Shown here piece by piece: positions 21,291 to 31,139 of a DNA stretch of 36,000 bases (positions are counted from its first letter, which is position 1; every line of letters starts with the position of its first letter). Made by a program: the position numbers and the translations under genes. Source of the stretch: Chrysomallon squamiferum (Eukaryota; Mollusca; Gastropoda; Neomphalida; Peltospiridae). A model generated the notes under the pieces. It was not told the origin of the DNA and ran no database searches. It saw only the letters and a list, made by a program, of their open reading frames with translations. The stretch covers positions 12,643,864-12,679,863 of the forward strand of contig CM022674.1 of NCBI GenBank assembly GCA_012295275.1, read 5' to 3'.

Positions 21291-22096
21291 GAAATGCTTT
21301 TGAGTTAGTAATGTTATCATTATTGTTGTTTTGTATTTGCTGTTGAGTTTTTGGTGAAAATATATTTAATTAAATGTATTTTTATATTCATAAATATAAA
21401 TGTGACATCAAATCAAATCAGGTTTCAAGTAATCTTTTTGCAGTTCAGTGAGTTATGTAAATATTCATATTTCTTGTGCCATAAACTTCATTTTGATACC
21501 ACTGCAGTCCCCATAGCTTTTGTTAAGTGCTACATTAAACATGCATTTGCATACATTTATATAAATATTCTCTTTTCCATGTACAAAGAGAACATAGTTC
21601 ACTGATATAAACACATACATATATACATACACACACACACTTCATTTCTGTTTAGTTTTCAATTCAGTACTAGCACACAAATACATGTATGCATATGTAA
21701 ATACATGCACATACGAACAGCATAATCAATAGATTTTACACAAATGGAGGATTTATGATGTGGGGAAAAAACTGTTTAACAAATATTAGTCATTTTTATT
21801 TGTCCCAGAAATCAACATGTAACAAATATGATCCTCCCCCCCCAAAAAAAAATACGAGAACCCTCCCAAAAAAAACCCCAAAACAAATGAGGATTATTTT
21901 AATATTATTTTACTTGACATTTAACAAACGTTTTTTATTTTTATTTTTTTGGTATACAAAATAGATTTTGTTCATAATCAATTCTGTCCATAAGACATAC
22001 TAGTATTTCACTAATAGTAATTACTTACTTGACAGTTACAACAATACTTACCATTTGTTATCTTCTATTTTTGTTAAACATTGTTATTGTTTTGTT
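21291..22096. other. AT-rich non-coding stretch
   Basis: No gene is seen. 21605-21720 is rich in CATA/CACA words. A C-run/A-run patch lies at 21834-21875. Confidence 0.5.
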
Positions 22097-22097
22097 G

Positions 22098-22258
22098 GGT
22101 GTGGGTGTCAGAATTTATTCAGAGTTTTTATATTTAATCTTTCTGTTTTCTACAGCAGTGTAAAAATCTAAACCTGAGATAATGAATGTAGTGTCTATTT
22201 TTATTTTGTGTGTATTACATATGTATATCTAATATATTACATGTTTACATCTAATCTT
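22098..22258 (+). repeat. Dispersed repeat, copy B (inverted partner at 17.6 kb)
   Basis: Inverted partner of 17600-17757, about 4.4 kb apart. The GGTGTGGGTGTC end corresponds to the CACACC minisatellite end of copy A. The other end runs into TATATCTAAT-rich DNA in both copies, which suggests that segment belongs to the element. Confidence 0.85.
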
Positions 22259-22303
22259 ATGTGTGTGTGTATGTATATATTATATATTTTTATATATTTA
22301 ATT

Positions 22304-22335
<32 letters not shown>

Positions 22336-22397
22336 CATACATGCATGCATGCATACATACATACATACATACATACATACATACATACATACACACA
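22304..22397. repeat. (GATA)n-(CATA)n compound microsatellite
   Basis: GATA units (22304-22334) switch to CATA with three CATG units (22335-22397). Confidence 0.97.
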
Positions 22398-22650
22398 CTC
22401 ATATATAAATATATATGCATGTTGTTGGTGTTTATATTCAATATATGGATTATATATTTATATCTAATACATGTGTTATATAATTATATCTAATGTATAG
22501 ATTATATATGTGTGTGTATATATATATATATATATGTTTTTATCTAATGTATGTATTATATAATTACATCTAATATATAGATTATATATTTATATATAAT
22601 ACATATATGTTTTTATCTAATGTATGTATTATATATTTATATATAATGAC
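22398..22650. repeat. TA-rich array with recurring TATCTAAT
   Basis: TTATATCTAATGTATGTATTA-like units repeat about every 40-60 bases, with a TA run at about 22515-22534. The same TATCTAAT motif ends the dispersed repeat just upstream. Confidence 0.8.
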
Positions 22651-22654
22651 TGGC

Positions 22655-22870
22655 TGTATGATACTGTTGATAATTGAACATAGCAGCAAATAAAACAAGC
22701 TGAGGAATGTTTTTGTAGCTTATCAACATCAGTGCAGCATTCCAGGAAAATGTTTTTACAGAGAACAGAGAATGTGTTTAAACATAATTAAATTATGAGA
22801 TGTAAGACGGGCAGCTAGCGAATCAGTTGCACTGATAAACTGGCTTATTTAAAACTGGTGTTATTTTAGT
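22655..22870. other. Complex non-repetitive island, regulatory candidate
   Basis: Contains GAGGAATGT and GCATTCCAGG (opposed GGAATG cores, TEAD-like), AGCTTATCAACATCAG, and the 15-bp palindrome CATAATTAAATTATG at 22783-22797. No reading frame. Binding is inferred from motif only. Confidence 0.35.
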
Positions 22871-23363
22871 TATGTAGAAATTAGAACTGAATGGTGCTGT
22901 AAAGAATGTTTATTAAAAATTCCAAATTTGTTGCACTTAGATGCTTCATAAAGTTCAAAGTAATTTGTAGGAATGTTTGAAATGTATAATTCACAGCAGT
23001 TGTGCTTTGAAGGTGTAAAGATATAAAACTGATATAAAGTGTAGGATATTAAGTTAAACCCCCCTCCCCCAAAAAACATTATAATTACCAACAGTTGATG
23101 TTTAAATAAAATATTTTGTTTTTGTAGATGAACAACAAGCTTTTATTAACTGTAATTTTAATTAAAATAATATAATATTAAAAAAAAATCCTTTTTATTT
23201 TCACTCTTTGTAGTTAACTAGGAATGTTTACTAGCAAGAAAATCCTTTCTTATATTTGTATACATACACATACACATGCACCTGTATACATATATAGTCA
23301 TGGATTACCATTGGGATAAGAGAATAAAAAACAAGATTGATATACATATATATATGTCCATTA
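22871..23363. other. AT-rich non-coding stretch
   Basis: No gene is seen. C-rich patch CCCCCCTCCCCC near 23059-23070; TACATACACATACACA words near 23260. Confidence 0.5.
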
Positions 23364-23415
23364 ACACACCACACCCACACCACACCCACACCACACCCAC
23401 ACACATCCACACCCA
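23364..23415. repeat. 11-bp minisatellite ACACCACACCC
   Basis: Three near-perfect 11-base units followed by variant CACATCCACACCC. Related in sequence to the tract at 17748-17815. Confidence 0.9.
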
Positions 23416-23870
23416 TTCAGAAGGGGAAACAAAAAAATCTTAAATTTATCACATATTTGCAAAAAGTTAAACACACAGAGGTAGAACAAAAATAATAATA
23501 ATAAAAAAAAATCTTAAATCAATCACTTTAGTAACCATCAATATGGTGCTTATTTTAAAAAAATCATTATTCCTTTATTTTTTATTTTTATTCCTTTCTG
23601 TCTGTGCTTGGTCTCTGTAACTGTTTTATTGCTACAGGCCATGTTATATTGCAGTTATCTAACACTATGGATTTTCTCTCTCTTGTATCTTCATCTGCTG
23701 TGCTTGCTTGTATTGGGTGTCAGTTTTAGCTTCATCAGCAGCAGAGGCGAATAGTAAATCATCTTTACATTTGACGACATGTTAAGTTGCATAGTGATGA
23801 AATGCACTCGCGTATTTTGATAATGAAAAAAAGATGTTTATTTTTGTTTAGCTCTCCGTTATATTTGAAT
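23416..23870. other. AT-rich edge then complex island (23610-23830)
   Basis: 23610-23830 is non-repetitive (TTGCTACAGGCCATGTTATA, TGCACTCGCG). No protein-like frame. Regulatory candidate. Confidence 0.35.
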
Positions 23871-23879
23871 TAGCTGATT

Positions 23880-24500
23880 TAACATTGCTAATGTCATATT
23901 TTGTTACTGAACACAAACAAAAAAACAAGAAGAAGAAAAAGACCATTAAAATTTAAAAAAAAAAATTGTTTTATCTGTAATATTGACAGACGAGCTTAAT
24001 ATTAGCCTAATTAGGATTCTTATGTTTTGACACTGAAAAAAGACTCCTAAAAATTTTAATCTTTAGATTTGTATATAATTTTGACGTTCATATTTAATAT
24101 TATGAATACTGCATTTTGATTTTGAATAAAAAGACCATTAACAACTTTTGAAATTTATCTATAATACTTATTTCATATTATTTATCCTGTATTTTGATGT
24201 TACAAAAAGGCAGTTAAATTTTTGTTTCTTATTTATCTGAAATATTGACATTAATATTGGGAATCTCACATTTTGGTACTGAAAAAAGCCATCAAAATTT
24301 CTTTAAGGATATATCTGTAATATTGCCATACATATTAAATATTAGAATCACATATTTTGATATTAAAAAGAAAGGCCTTTAAAAAAAATTTAAAATTTAT
24401 TTGTAATATTGATCTATGTATTCCATATTCTTGATCTTTGATTTTTGTGCTGAAAAAAGGCCATCTAAAAAATTAAAAATAAAACTTTCTTTATGAATAC
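23880..24500. repeat. Decayed tandem array, about 80-90 bp unit, 7 copies
   Basis: The core ATTTTGGTACTGAAAAAAGG, then CCATTAAAA, recurs at about 23899, 24025, 24114, 24192, 24271, 24355 and 24442. Each is followed by TTTATCTGTAATATTGACAT. The first interval is longer (126 bp), the rest 78-89 bp. Confidence 0.88.
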
Positions 24501-24815
24501 ATAATTTTAGTATTAGAAATTGTTAGATGACTGTTTTGTATTCATTTTGTTTCTAAAATGAGACTTTTCATTTTACATGTTTAGTATCAGCAATATTGCA
24601 TTCTTTTAATACTGGTAATTCCTTTATTTTTGAACTCACTGAAAACCAGTAATAAAATAACACATAATACACATACATCTACTTGCATATTACACAGTGT
24701 GTTTTTTAAATTCCTTTAGTATTATTTCCCATTCTGATTGTTGCTCCATAAGCCTTTACAAACTACTTTGGTATGTGGGGTGATAAACCCCACAAATGAA
24801 ACCCTGACTTCTTAA

Positions 24816-24817
<2 letters not shown>
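24501..24817. other. AT-rich non-coding stretch
   Basis: Nothing gene-like; T/A-rich with short TTTTAGTAT words that may be a last decayed copy of the preceding array. Confidence 0.5.
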
Positions 24818-24914
<97 letters not shown>

Positions 24915-24926
24915 TGTACGTGTGTG

Positions 24927-24972
<46 letters not shown>
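24818..24972. repeat. (TG)n microsatellite, 155 bp
   Basis: Nearly pure TG with interruptions at about 24847 (TTTG), 24866 (TATG) and 24910-24930 (TTTG, TACG, TTTTG). It is the longest dinucleotide tract in the window. Frames rich in VCVC or HTHT are repeat translations. Confidence 0.98.
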
Positions 24973-24975
<3 letters not shown>

Positions 24976-25385
24976 ACACACTACATACGACCTGTCACAT
25001 TCAACCAGTGACAAAACCGATAGACGCTAATCCTACTTTCTGTTTGTGATCACCTTGCTTAGCAGTTTTAAAAACAATTACATCTCACATGATCACCACT
25101 TGTCATGGTATACGTGTAATGCTCAGCCTTGACAGAATCTCCGTGTGCTGATGAACATTTGATTAAACAGAATCCACCAGGGGATGTTGATAAACACAGT
25201 GACAGCACAGGTTTCCATAAATATCTGTCAGCTTTGACAAACACATTATATACACAGCCCTCTTTTCAAACAGCTCTTGATTCATTTGTGCTGAAGTCAG
25301 TTAGGTAAAATTTACAAGCAGTGTGACGTCCTTGTCATTTAGTAAACATAAACTGAAACTTTTAAATCTGATTGTTTGGATAAAC
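24973..25385. other. Complex non-repetitive island, about 400 bp
   Basis: One of the longest unique blocks. Words include ACCGATAGACGCTAATCC, GATCACCTTGCTTAGCAG, TACGTGTAATGCTCAGC and CAGCTTTGACAAACAC. TGACAG/CTGTCA (TALE-homeodomain-like) occurs repeatedly. No frame of protein-like length. Confidence 0.4.
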
Positions 25386-25702
25386 TTTAAAAAAAAAAAG
25401 AAGTTTTATGAATTAAGTTTCTAAATGACTTTGATACATGGTGTGGCTATATTAATCTTGTTTTTGTTGTTAATCTTGCTACAAAAAACAGAACAGCACA
25501 TACCAAAGTTGTATGTAAATGTTTAAGGACCAGTGGTCAGAATGAGAAATAATACGAGTGTTTATACTACTGGAATTTAAAAAAAAGCACTGTGTAGTGT
25601 AGAAATAGATATATCTGTATTGTTTTCAGTGTGCTGAAAAATAAAAAAATTAAAGAAATTAACAGTCATTTTGAAAAATAAATTTGAAAAAAAGATTATT
25701 GT
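25386..25702. other. AT-rich non-coding stretch
   Basis: Nothing gene-like is seen. Confidence 0.5.
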
Positions 25703-25820
25703 TCTAATAATAATAAGAAGAAGACGAAGAAGAAGAAGAAGAAGAAGAATCATCAACATAATCATATTATTATTATTATTATTATTATCATCATCATCAT
25801 TATCATTATTATTATTAATT
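25703..25820. repeat. Triplet mosaic (AAT)(AAG)(ATT)(ATC)
   Basis: AAT, then GAA/AAG to about 25748, then ATT (25766-25788), ATC (25788-25802) and ATT again. The AAT and ATT arms are complementary and could pair. Poly-Arg/poly-Leu frames here are repeat translations. Confidence 0.95.
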
Positions 25821-25914
25821 ACTAAATTATTTTTTACCTTTCTTCTTCTTTACTTATTTACTTACAATACACTGTGAATGTTTGAGTCTGATTGATACCC
25901 AGGAGCTTTATTCT

Positions 25915-26105
25915 CTTGGTATGTGACTTTAACTTCTTTTATAATCATTCACGACCATGCTGAATAAAATGTACATCAATCATTAAATAAGTGATTTTAA
26001 CTTTTTTGCCAAATAGCCACCACATTAAACACCACTGAAACTTCTTTTATTCACTACATTAAATATCAGTGATTTAACTTTCTATAATCATTCACTCTTT
26101 TATAA
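25915..26105. repeat. Short decayed tandem repeat, about 3 copies
   Basis: GACTTTAACTTCTTTTATAA-like and AATCATTCAC segments recur near 25925, 25990, 26035 and 26075, with CATTAAATA(T/A)CA between. Confidence 0.6.
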
Positions 26106-26740
26106 TTTTATTTTGAATGTAGAGAAAGCTGAATGTAATAAGGAGTTATTAAGTAACACATTTAAAATGTATGCTTCATTTAAGGAAAAAGTTTAAGAAA
26201 TTAAAGAAATAAATAAAAAAGATTGTTATGGTTAAATTAATCAAATTTTTTATGTCTAGTGTAATTGCCTCAGCAAAGTATACTAATTGTATGAATGTTA
26301 AATAATTGATTTTTTGAACATCTTTGTTATTTTGATGTTTTTGGCTTCTTTTTATGTTTGTCTCAGTTTATTAACAGTGTAATACAGGTATATTATATTT
26401 AATAATCATTAATAATATTGTAGTAATAATAATGATAATTTATTTAAATTAGAAGCTAATAATATTCCAATAACATGGAAGTAATTAAACTGATAATAAA
26501 AACTCAATAAAACTAAATTGTATTTAAGAAGTAAAATGGTAATTAAATTTAAATAAATATTTGAAATGAATTTTAATTGTGTGCATTTCAGTGTATATGT
26601 ATGTGTGTTTGCACATATATATATATATATATAAAACAGGTGAATGTATGTATAAGTACAAATAAACACAAATATTTCTTTTGGGACAAAACACTGAAAA
26701 AGATCCCACATCCTACATACATGCACATTTGTGAGCTAAG
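26106..26740. other. AT-rich non-coding stretch with a small TA tract
   Basis: No gene is seen; TA run at about 26616-26632. Confidence 0.55.
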
Positions 26741-27090
26741 AAAGGCATTTGCGTCATAGAGCAGTGGCTGGAACTGGAGATAGACATAAGTAATTGATAG
26801 GCTGGCACTGATGTAATTGCTCTATCAGTGGACTACATCTCGTACAAGCCGTCTTGACAAAGAGTCATTTCTTTATTCCACTGAAATCTATTTGATAGCC
26901 TCTCCTCTGTCGATGCTGATGTGCTCAAACCAGTGAAGCATCAGTTTGTGGCCGCTGTAGCCGATTGATCTCAATTCATACACAATTTCATTCACTCCTG
27001 TGTATGTGGAGCTGATTTAAACCTAGCAGCAGCCTCAGCTGTTTTGAGTCTGTGGATGTTTCCATTCAGAGGTTTTTTCTGTGTCTTTTG
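26741..27090. other. Complex non-repetitive island, strongest regulatory candidate
   Basis: About 350 bases of balanced composition with no internal repeats. Examples are ATTGATAGGCTGGCACTG, CTCGTACAAGCCGTCTTGAC, CTCTGTCGATGCTGATGTGC and GTGGCCGCTGTAGCCGATTG. Stops in all frames exclude a long exon. Such a block inside repeat-saturated DNA suggests selection on non-coding sequence, which is inference without alignment. Confidence 0.45.
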
Positions 27091-27112
27091 GGTTGAGCTG
27101 GCTAGAGTTAAA

Positions 27113-27150
27113 AAAAAAGGAAAAAGAAAAAGAAAAAGAAAAAAAAAAAT
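27113..27150. repeat. (AAAAAG)n purine tract
   Basis: A-rich hexamers with G every sixth base. Confidence 0.9.
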
Positions 27151-27194
27151 GCCTGTTGGGTTGTGTCAAGTTTAATTCATTGTTTGGGTGAGGG

Positions 27195-27655
27195 AAAGGA
27201 TATTGAATTTGTGCAGATTTTTATTCAGTAGTTTATGGGATAGCAAATTTGTGTAGATTTTTATTTTCGTATTTATGTAAATTACCAAAATGTACCGAAT
27301 TTGTGTAGATTTTGATTCAGACTTCATGTGAAGAATTTCTATAGGTTTTGATTCATTGTTTGTGTGAAGGAAATTATATTAAGTTTGTCCAGATTTTTAT
27401 TCAGTAGTTAGGTGAATTAAAGATATTGAATTCAGTATTCATGTGAACTGAATGACATTATGGCTGTAGATTTTAATTCAGTTTTTATGTAAATTGAGAA
27501 CAATGAATATGTGAAGATTTTTAATTGAATTTGTGTAGATTTTAATATGGTTTTTATGTAAACTGAGGACATTGAATTTCTGTAGTATTTAATTGAATTA
27601 GTATAGATTTTAATAAGGTTTTTATTCAGATTTATGTAGATTTTAATTCAATGTT
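27195..27655. repeat. Decayed tandem array, about 20-55 bp spacing, about 11 copies
   Basis: The core TTGTGTAGATTTTTATTCAG recurs at about 27211, 27251, 27303, 27340, 27387, 27464, 27511, 27533, 27580, 27601 and 27634, with TTTATGTAAATTGAGGACA between copies. Confidence 0.85.
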
Positions 27656-27739
27656 GAGCAATGAATCAAAACCCCTTTTTTCCTATGTATGTTTTTATTC
27701 ATATTACACACAAAAATGTAATATTTGAAAATAACCAGT

Positions 27740-28450
27740 CATTGAACTAACTTTACATTGTGTAAACAAACTGCAAGCTAAAAAAGACTACTGTGTATAT
27801 TTAATTTTATGTTTACTGTTTATGTAAATAGGTTTTGTGATATCAGAACATAAAGATATTTTAATATTTTAAATGATTTATATGGAAAACAATTCTAAGA
27901 TTTTAAAAAAAAAAAAGTGTTGTTGTAGTTATGTATTTAATTTCACCCTTGAGCAGTTTATTGTGATATGTAAATGAAAATTTCAACTTTTATGAATTAA
28001 TAATGTATGTGAACAGATCTGAGATTAAAATTGTGTTTTATTTAAATTATTTGAACTAGTTTTTTATATTCAAACTAACAAGAAAATTTCAGCTTTATTT
28101 TTGAGTCACTGTTTATTATATTAACAAAGTTGAAGACTTAAAACAAAAATATGGCTTTACTATTATATTCACATCATGTGAACAGTCTGCAATATTTAAA
28201 CTAAAAAGAAAATTTCTACTTTTTTTTAATGTTAGCTGTTTATATGAACAAACTTGAAGATTTAAAAAAAGATACCTATGCTTACATATTAGTCCATTGA
28301 GATTTTGTAATCAGTATTTGATCATTTTTAAACTGAAAGATATTTTCATCTATTTTAGTATTTCATTCATATCATGTGATTAGATTTCGAGATAACCAAC
28401 AATATTATCTAATTTTAACTCATATATTTTTTATTCATCTTGAAGGAATT
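27740..28450. repeat. Decayed tandem array, about 105-140 bp unit
   Basis: AAAATTTCAGCTTTATTTTT-like cores at about 27977, 28083, 28209 and 28347, with GTTTAT(A)TGAACAAACTTGAAG and ATTTAAACTAA between. Boundaries are soft. Confidence 0.65.
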
Positions 28451-28583
28451 TTTTTTTTTATGATCAAAGCTTATTGAAGGATTTTTTCCTTCTTAATGGA
28501 TGTAACATCATCTGAGCTTTATTCCAGCTTTGTTTATGATTTAAGTTTTTGTACACTGAACAAACTGTGAGGTTTAAACCAAG

Positions 28584-28602
28584 CAAACACACACACACAC
28601 AC
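28584..28602. repeat. Short (CA)n tract
   Basis: About nine CA units. Confidence 0.9.
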
Positions 28603-28785
28603 TGCTGAACAGAAAGTTTTTCATTCAGGTTCTTCTTGCGCTTGATCTAACCCAGATGACATTCTCTGCTGGAGGACAGCGAAGACAGGATTAAAATAAA
28701 AACTGTTTTAAATTCTTCCCTGCTGCTGCTTGATTCCAGTTCCTGGATCTTAGCTTTATCTGTCAGAGTCTTATTATTCTACTTT
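28603..28785. other. Complex non-repetitive island
   Basis: Contains TCTTGCGCTTGATCTAACCC and CTGCTGGAGGACAGCGAAG. No open frame of note. Regulatory candidate. Confidence 0.35.
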
Positions 28786-28789
28786 TATT

Positions 28790-30110
28790 TCAGGCTGTAG
28801 GGATACGTTCGTTAACCTTAGCCTCAATGAACTGTACATGATCTAAGCTGTATTATCAATGCTATCTTAATCCCAAGCCCTAAGGATACATATATTGATT
28901 TTTAGCTTGAATGATTTGTACATAACCTAAGATTTATTATCAGTCTTGTTTTTACTTCAAACTCTAATGGTATATTCATTGATCTTAGCTTGATTTTTAG
29001 CTTGAAGGATTTGTAAGTAATCTAATCTGTATTATCCATCTTGCCTTTATTTCAAACTCTACAGATAAATTTTGGATTTTAGCTTGAATGTGTTTTACAT
29101 AATATAAACATTATCATCAATCTTACTAAGGATATATTTATTGATTTAGCTATAACAATTTGTACATAATTTAAGCCTTTATCATCAATCTTAGCTAAGG
29201 ATAGATTTATTGATTTTTAGCTGGAAGAATGAGTACATACTCATCAGTCTGATATTAAATTCAAATAAGGATACATTTACTCATTTCATCATGAAGGATT
29301 TGTACATAATCAAAAGTTTATTATCAGTGTTATTTTAATGTCAGCAATAAGCATTCATTTATCGACCTTTGATTTCATTTTGATGGGTTAGCGAATGATC
29401 TATTATTAATGTTATCTTAATTTCAAGTCTAAGGATTCATTGATTAAAGGTTTTGTATCGGTTTTGTCTTATTTTAATTAACAGGATGTCTTTGATCATC
29501 TTTGCTTGACAAAGGATCTGTTTGTAATCTGAGCTTTTTTACAACAAATGTGTTTTTACTTTAAAGGATTTTTGTTCAGTTGTTGAGATTTTTGCATAGA
29601 GGATTTTGTGTTTGATTGAGCTTTATTCCATTTTGAAGGATTTTTATTTGGTGTATGTATTATTTCAACTGAAGGATTTGTGTGTGAGCTAAGCTTTATT
29701 TGAACTTGAAGGATTTATGTATGGTCTAAACTTTTACATCATTTTGAATGATTGTATATATCTAACTTTTATTTCAACATGAAAGAATTATGAGTGATCT
29801 AAACTTTATTCCAGCTTAAAGGATTTGTGTATTGTCTAAGCTTTATTATCTATAAAGGATTTAAGTTATCTAAGCTTTGTTTCAGCTTGATGAATTTGTG
29901 AATGATCTAAACTCATTTTGTTTTCAAGGATTTGTGATCTAAGCTTTGTTTCAATTTCCAGGATTTGTATACAGGCTAAACATTTTCATCTTGAAGGATT
30001 TACGTCTGATCTAAACTTTATTTCAACATAATGGATTTTTATGTGACCTAACTTTATTTTCAAGGATTCTGTTGTCTAAATGTTATTTCATGTTCAGGGA
30101 TTTGTGCTTC
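28790..30110. repeat. 1.3 kb decayed tandem array; unit shifts from about 85 bp to about 42 bp
   Basis: In 28790-29460 units of about 85 bp start with AAGGATACATTTATTGATTT, then AGCTTGAAGGATTTGTACAT and AATCTAAGCTTTATTATC. Starts fall near 28798, 28882, 28966, 29060, 29127, 29197, 29266, 29348 and 29433. From about 29500 to 30110 only the GAAGGATTTGTGTATGATCT plus AAGCTTTATTTCAACTT half repeats, every 35-50 bp, about 13 times. This looks like one array in which half a unit was re-amplified. Confidence 0.88.
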
Positions 30111-30464
30111 ATCATCAATAATAGCTTTATTTTAATGGCGTGCAACAGTGCAATCTTGGAAAATGTGTGTGTGTTACATCAAAGCTTTATTATTTGAAGT
30201 AAATTTGGACAGATTTCAAAGCTGTTAAGCACAGTTGTGTAATGTCGTTGGTTAGTTATGTTTTTGAGATTTATATAAACCCTTGGAGAATTTTTAAGAA
30301 GTGTAGAATTACAAATTGTTACAAGACATTGATTGTAGAGCACTGGAATTATATATCATTATAAAAGATTTATTGTTTGTACATGGTGGACTTAAAATAT
30401 TGATTTATTTTATCATAATCCTGTTCCTGTTAGGGATATATATTTATTTTTATTATTCTTATAT

Positions 30465-30466
<2 letters not shown>
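30111..30466. other. AT-rich non-coding stretch
   Basis: Nothing gene-like is seen. Confidence 0.5.

Positions 30467-30531
<65 letters not shown>
30467..30531. repeat. (AAT)n microsatellite
   Basis: About 21 uninterrupted AAT/ATA units. Confidence 0.98.
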
Positions 30532-30534
<3 letters not shown>

Positions 30535-30738
30535 TATATAAATAAAAAATAAAATAAAATACAAATTGCAAAACCATGGTAAAAAAAAAAAAAATAAGAA
30601 CAAAAAAAAACAAAAGAAAAAAAAATAAATAAATAAAATAAAATAAAATAAAATTAATAAATAAATAAATAAATAAAAAGTAACAAAAAAACCCCACCCA
30701 AAACAATTATATATATTAAAAAAAGAAAAAAATAATAA
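30532..30738. repeat. A-rich low-complexity block
   Basis: A runs with AAAT and AAAAT units. Phe/Ile/Tyr frames on the minus strand are repeat translations. Confidence 0.93.
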
Positions 30739-30960
30739 TAGGTTGTTATTTCATAATACCGGTTTAAATTACCTCTACCATTACAATGAAACAGCAGTTT
30801 AAATAATATATATATCCAGATACAATTACAAATTATGTACATTGTCAGTTACATAAATATTCTCTTTCTTCCTTTCCCATTCATTTAATACTAATATAAC
30901 TTCTTTTTTTTTTTGAAATTTATTTTAAATTGTGTAATATGAATTAATATATATATATAT

Positions 30961-31010
30961 TTTTTTTTCATTTTTTCTTTTCTTTTTTTTTCTCTTCGTG
31001 GGATAAACAG
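30961..31010 (+). promoter_or_regulatory. Pyrimidine tract and 3' splice acceptor
   Basis: A long T/C tract (30961-30995, CTTTTCTTTTTTTTTCTCTTC) is followed by GATAAACAG with AG at 31009-31010. The text changes abruptly from low complexity to CpG-bearing complex sequence just after. Expected acceptor for the exon starting at 31011. Confidence 0.55.
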
Positions 31011-31139
31011 GCGACAAGAATTCATAACCGATTCGGATTACACGCCAAATTGATTTGTGCCTGGTTAAGTCAATATATTCCAGTTTGAGCTATCAACATG
31101 CAGTAACAGTCAAAGCATGGCTGACGTGTAGGACAAATT
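31011..31139 (+). other. 5'UTR part of the exon
   Basis: Complex sequence with several CpGs (CCGATTCGGATTACACGCC) between the acceptor and the start codon. An in-frame TGA at 31122-31124 shuts the main frame upstream. It carries two tiny upstream ORFs: ATG 31098 (M-Q-stop) and ATG 31117 (M-A-D-V-stop). The exon could instead begin at a transcription start here; no TATA box is evident. Confidence 0.45.

Noticed and set aside
24763-25049. His/Thr and Val/Cys frames over the TG tract
   Set aside because: Pure microsatellite translation.
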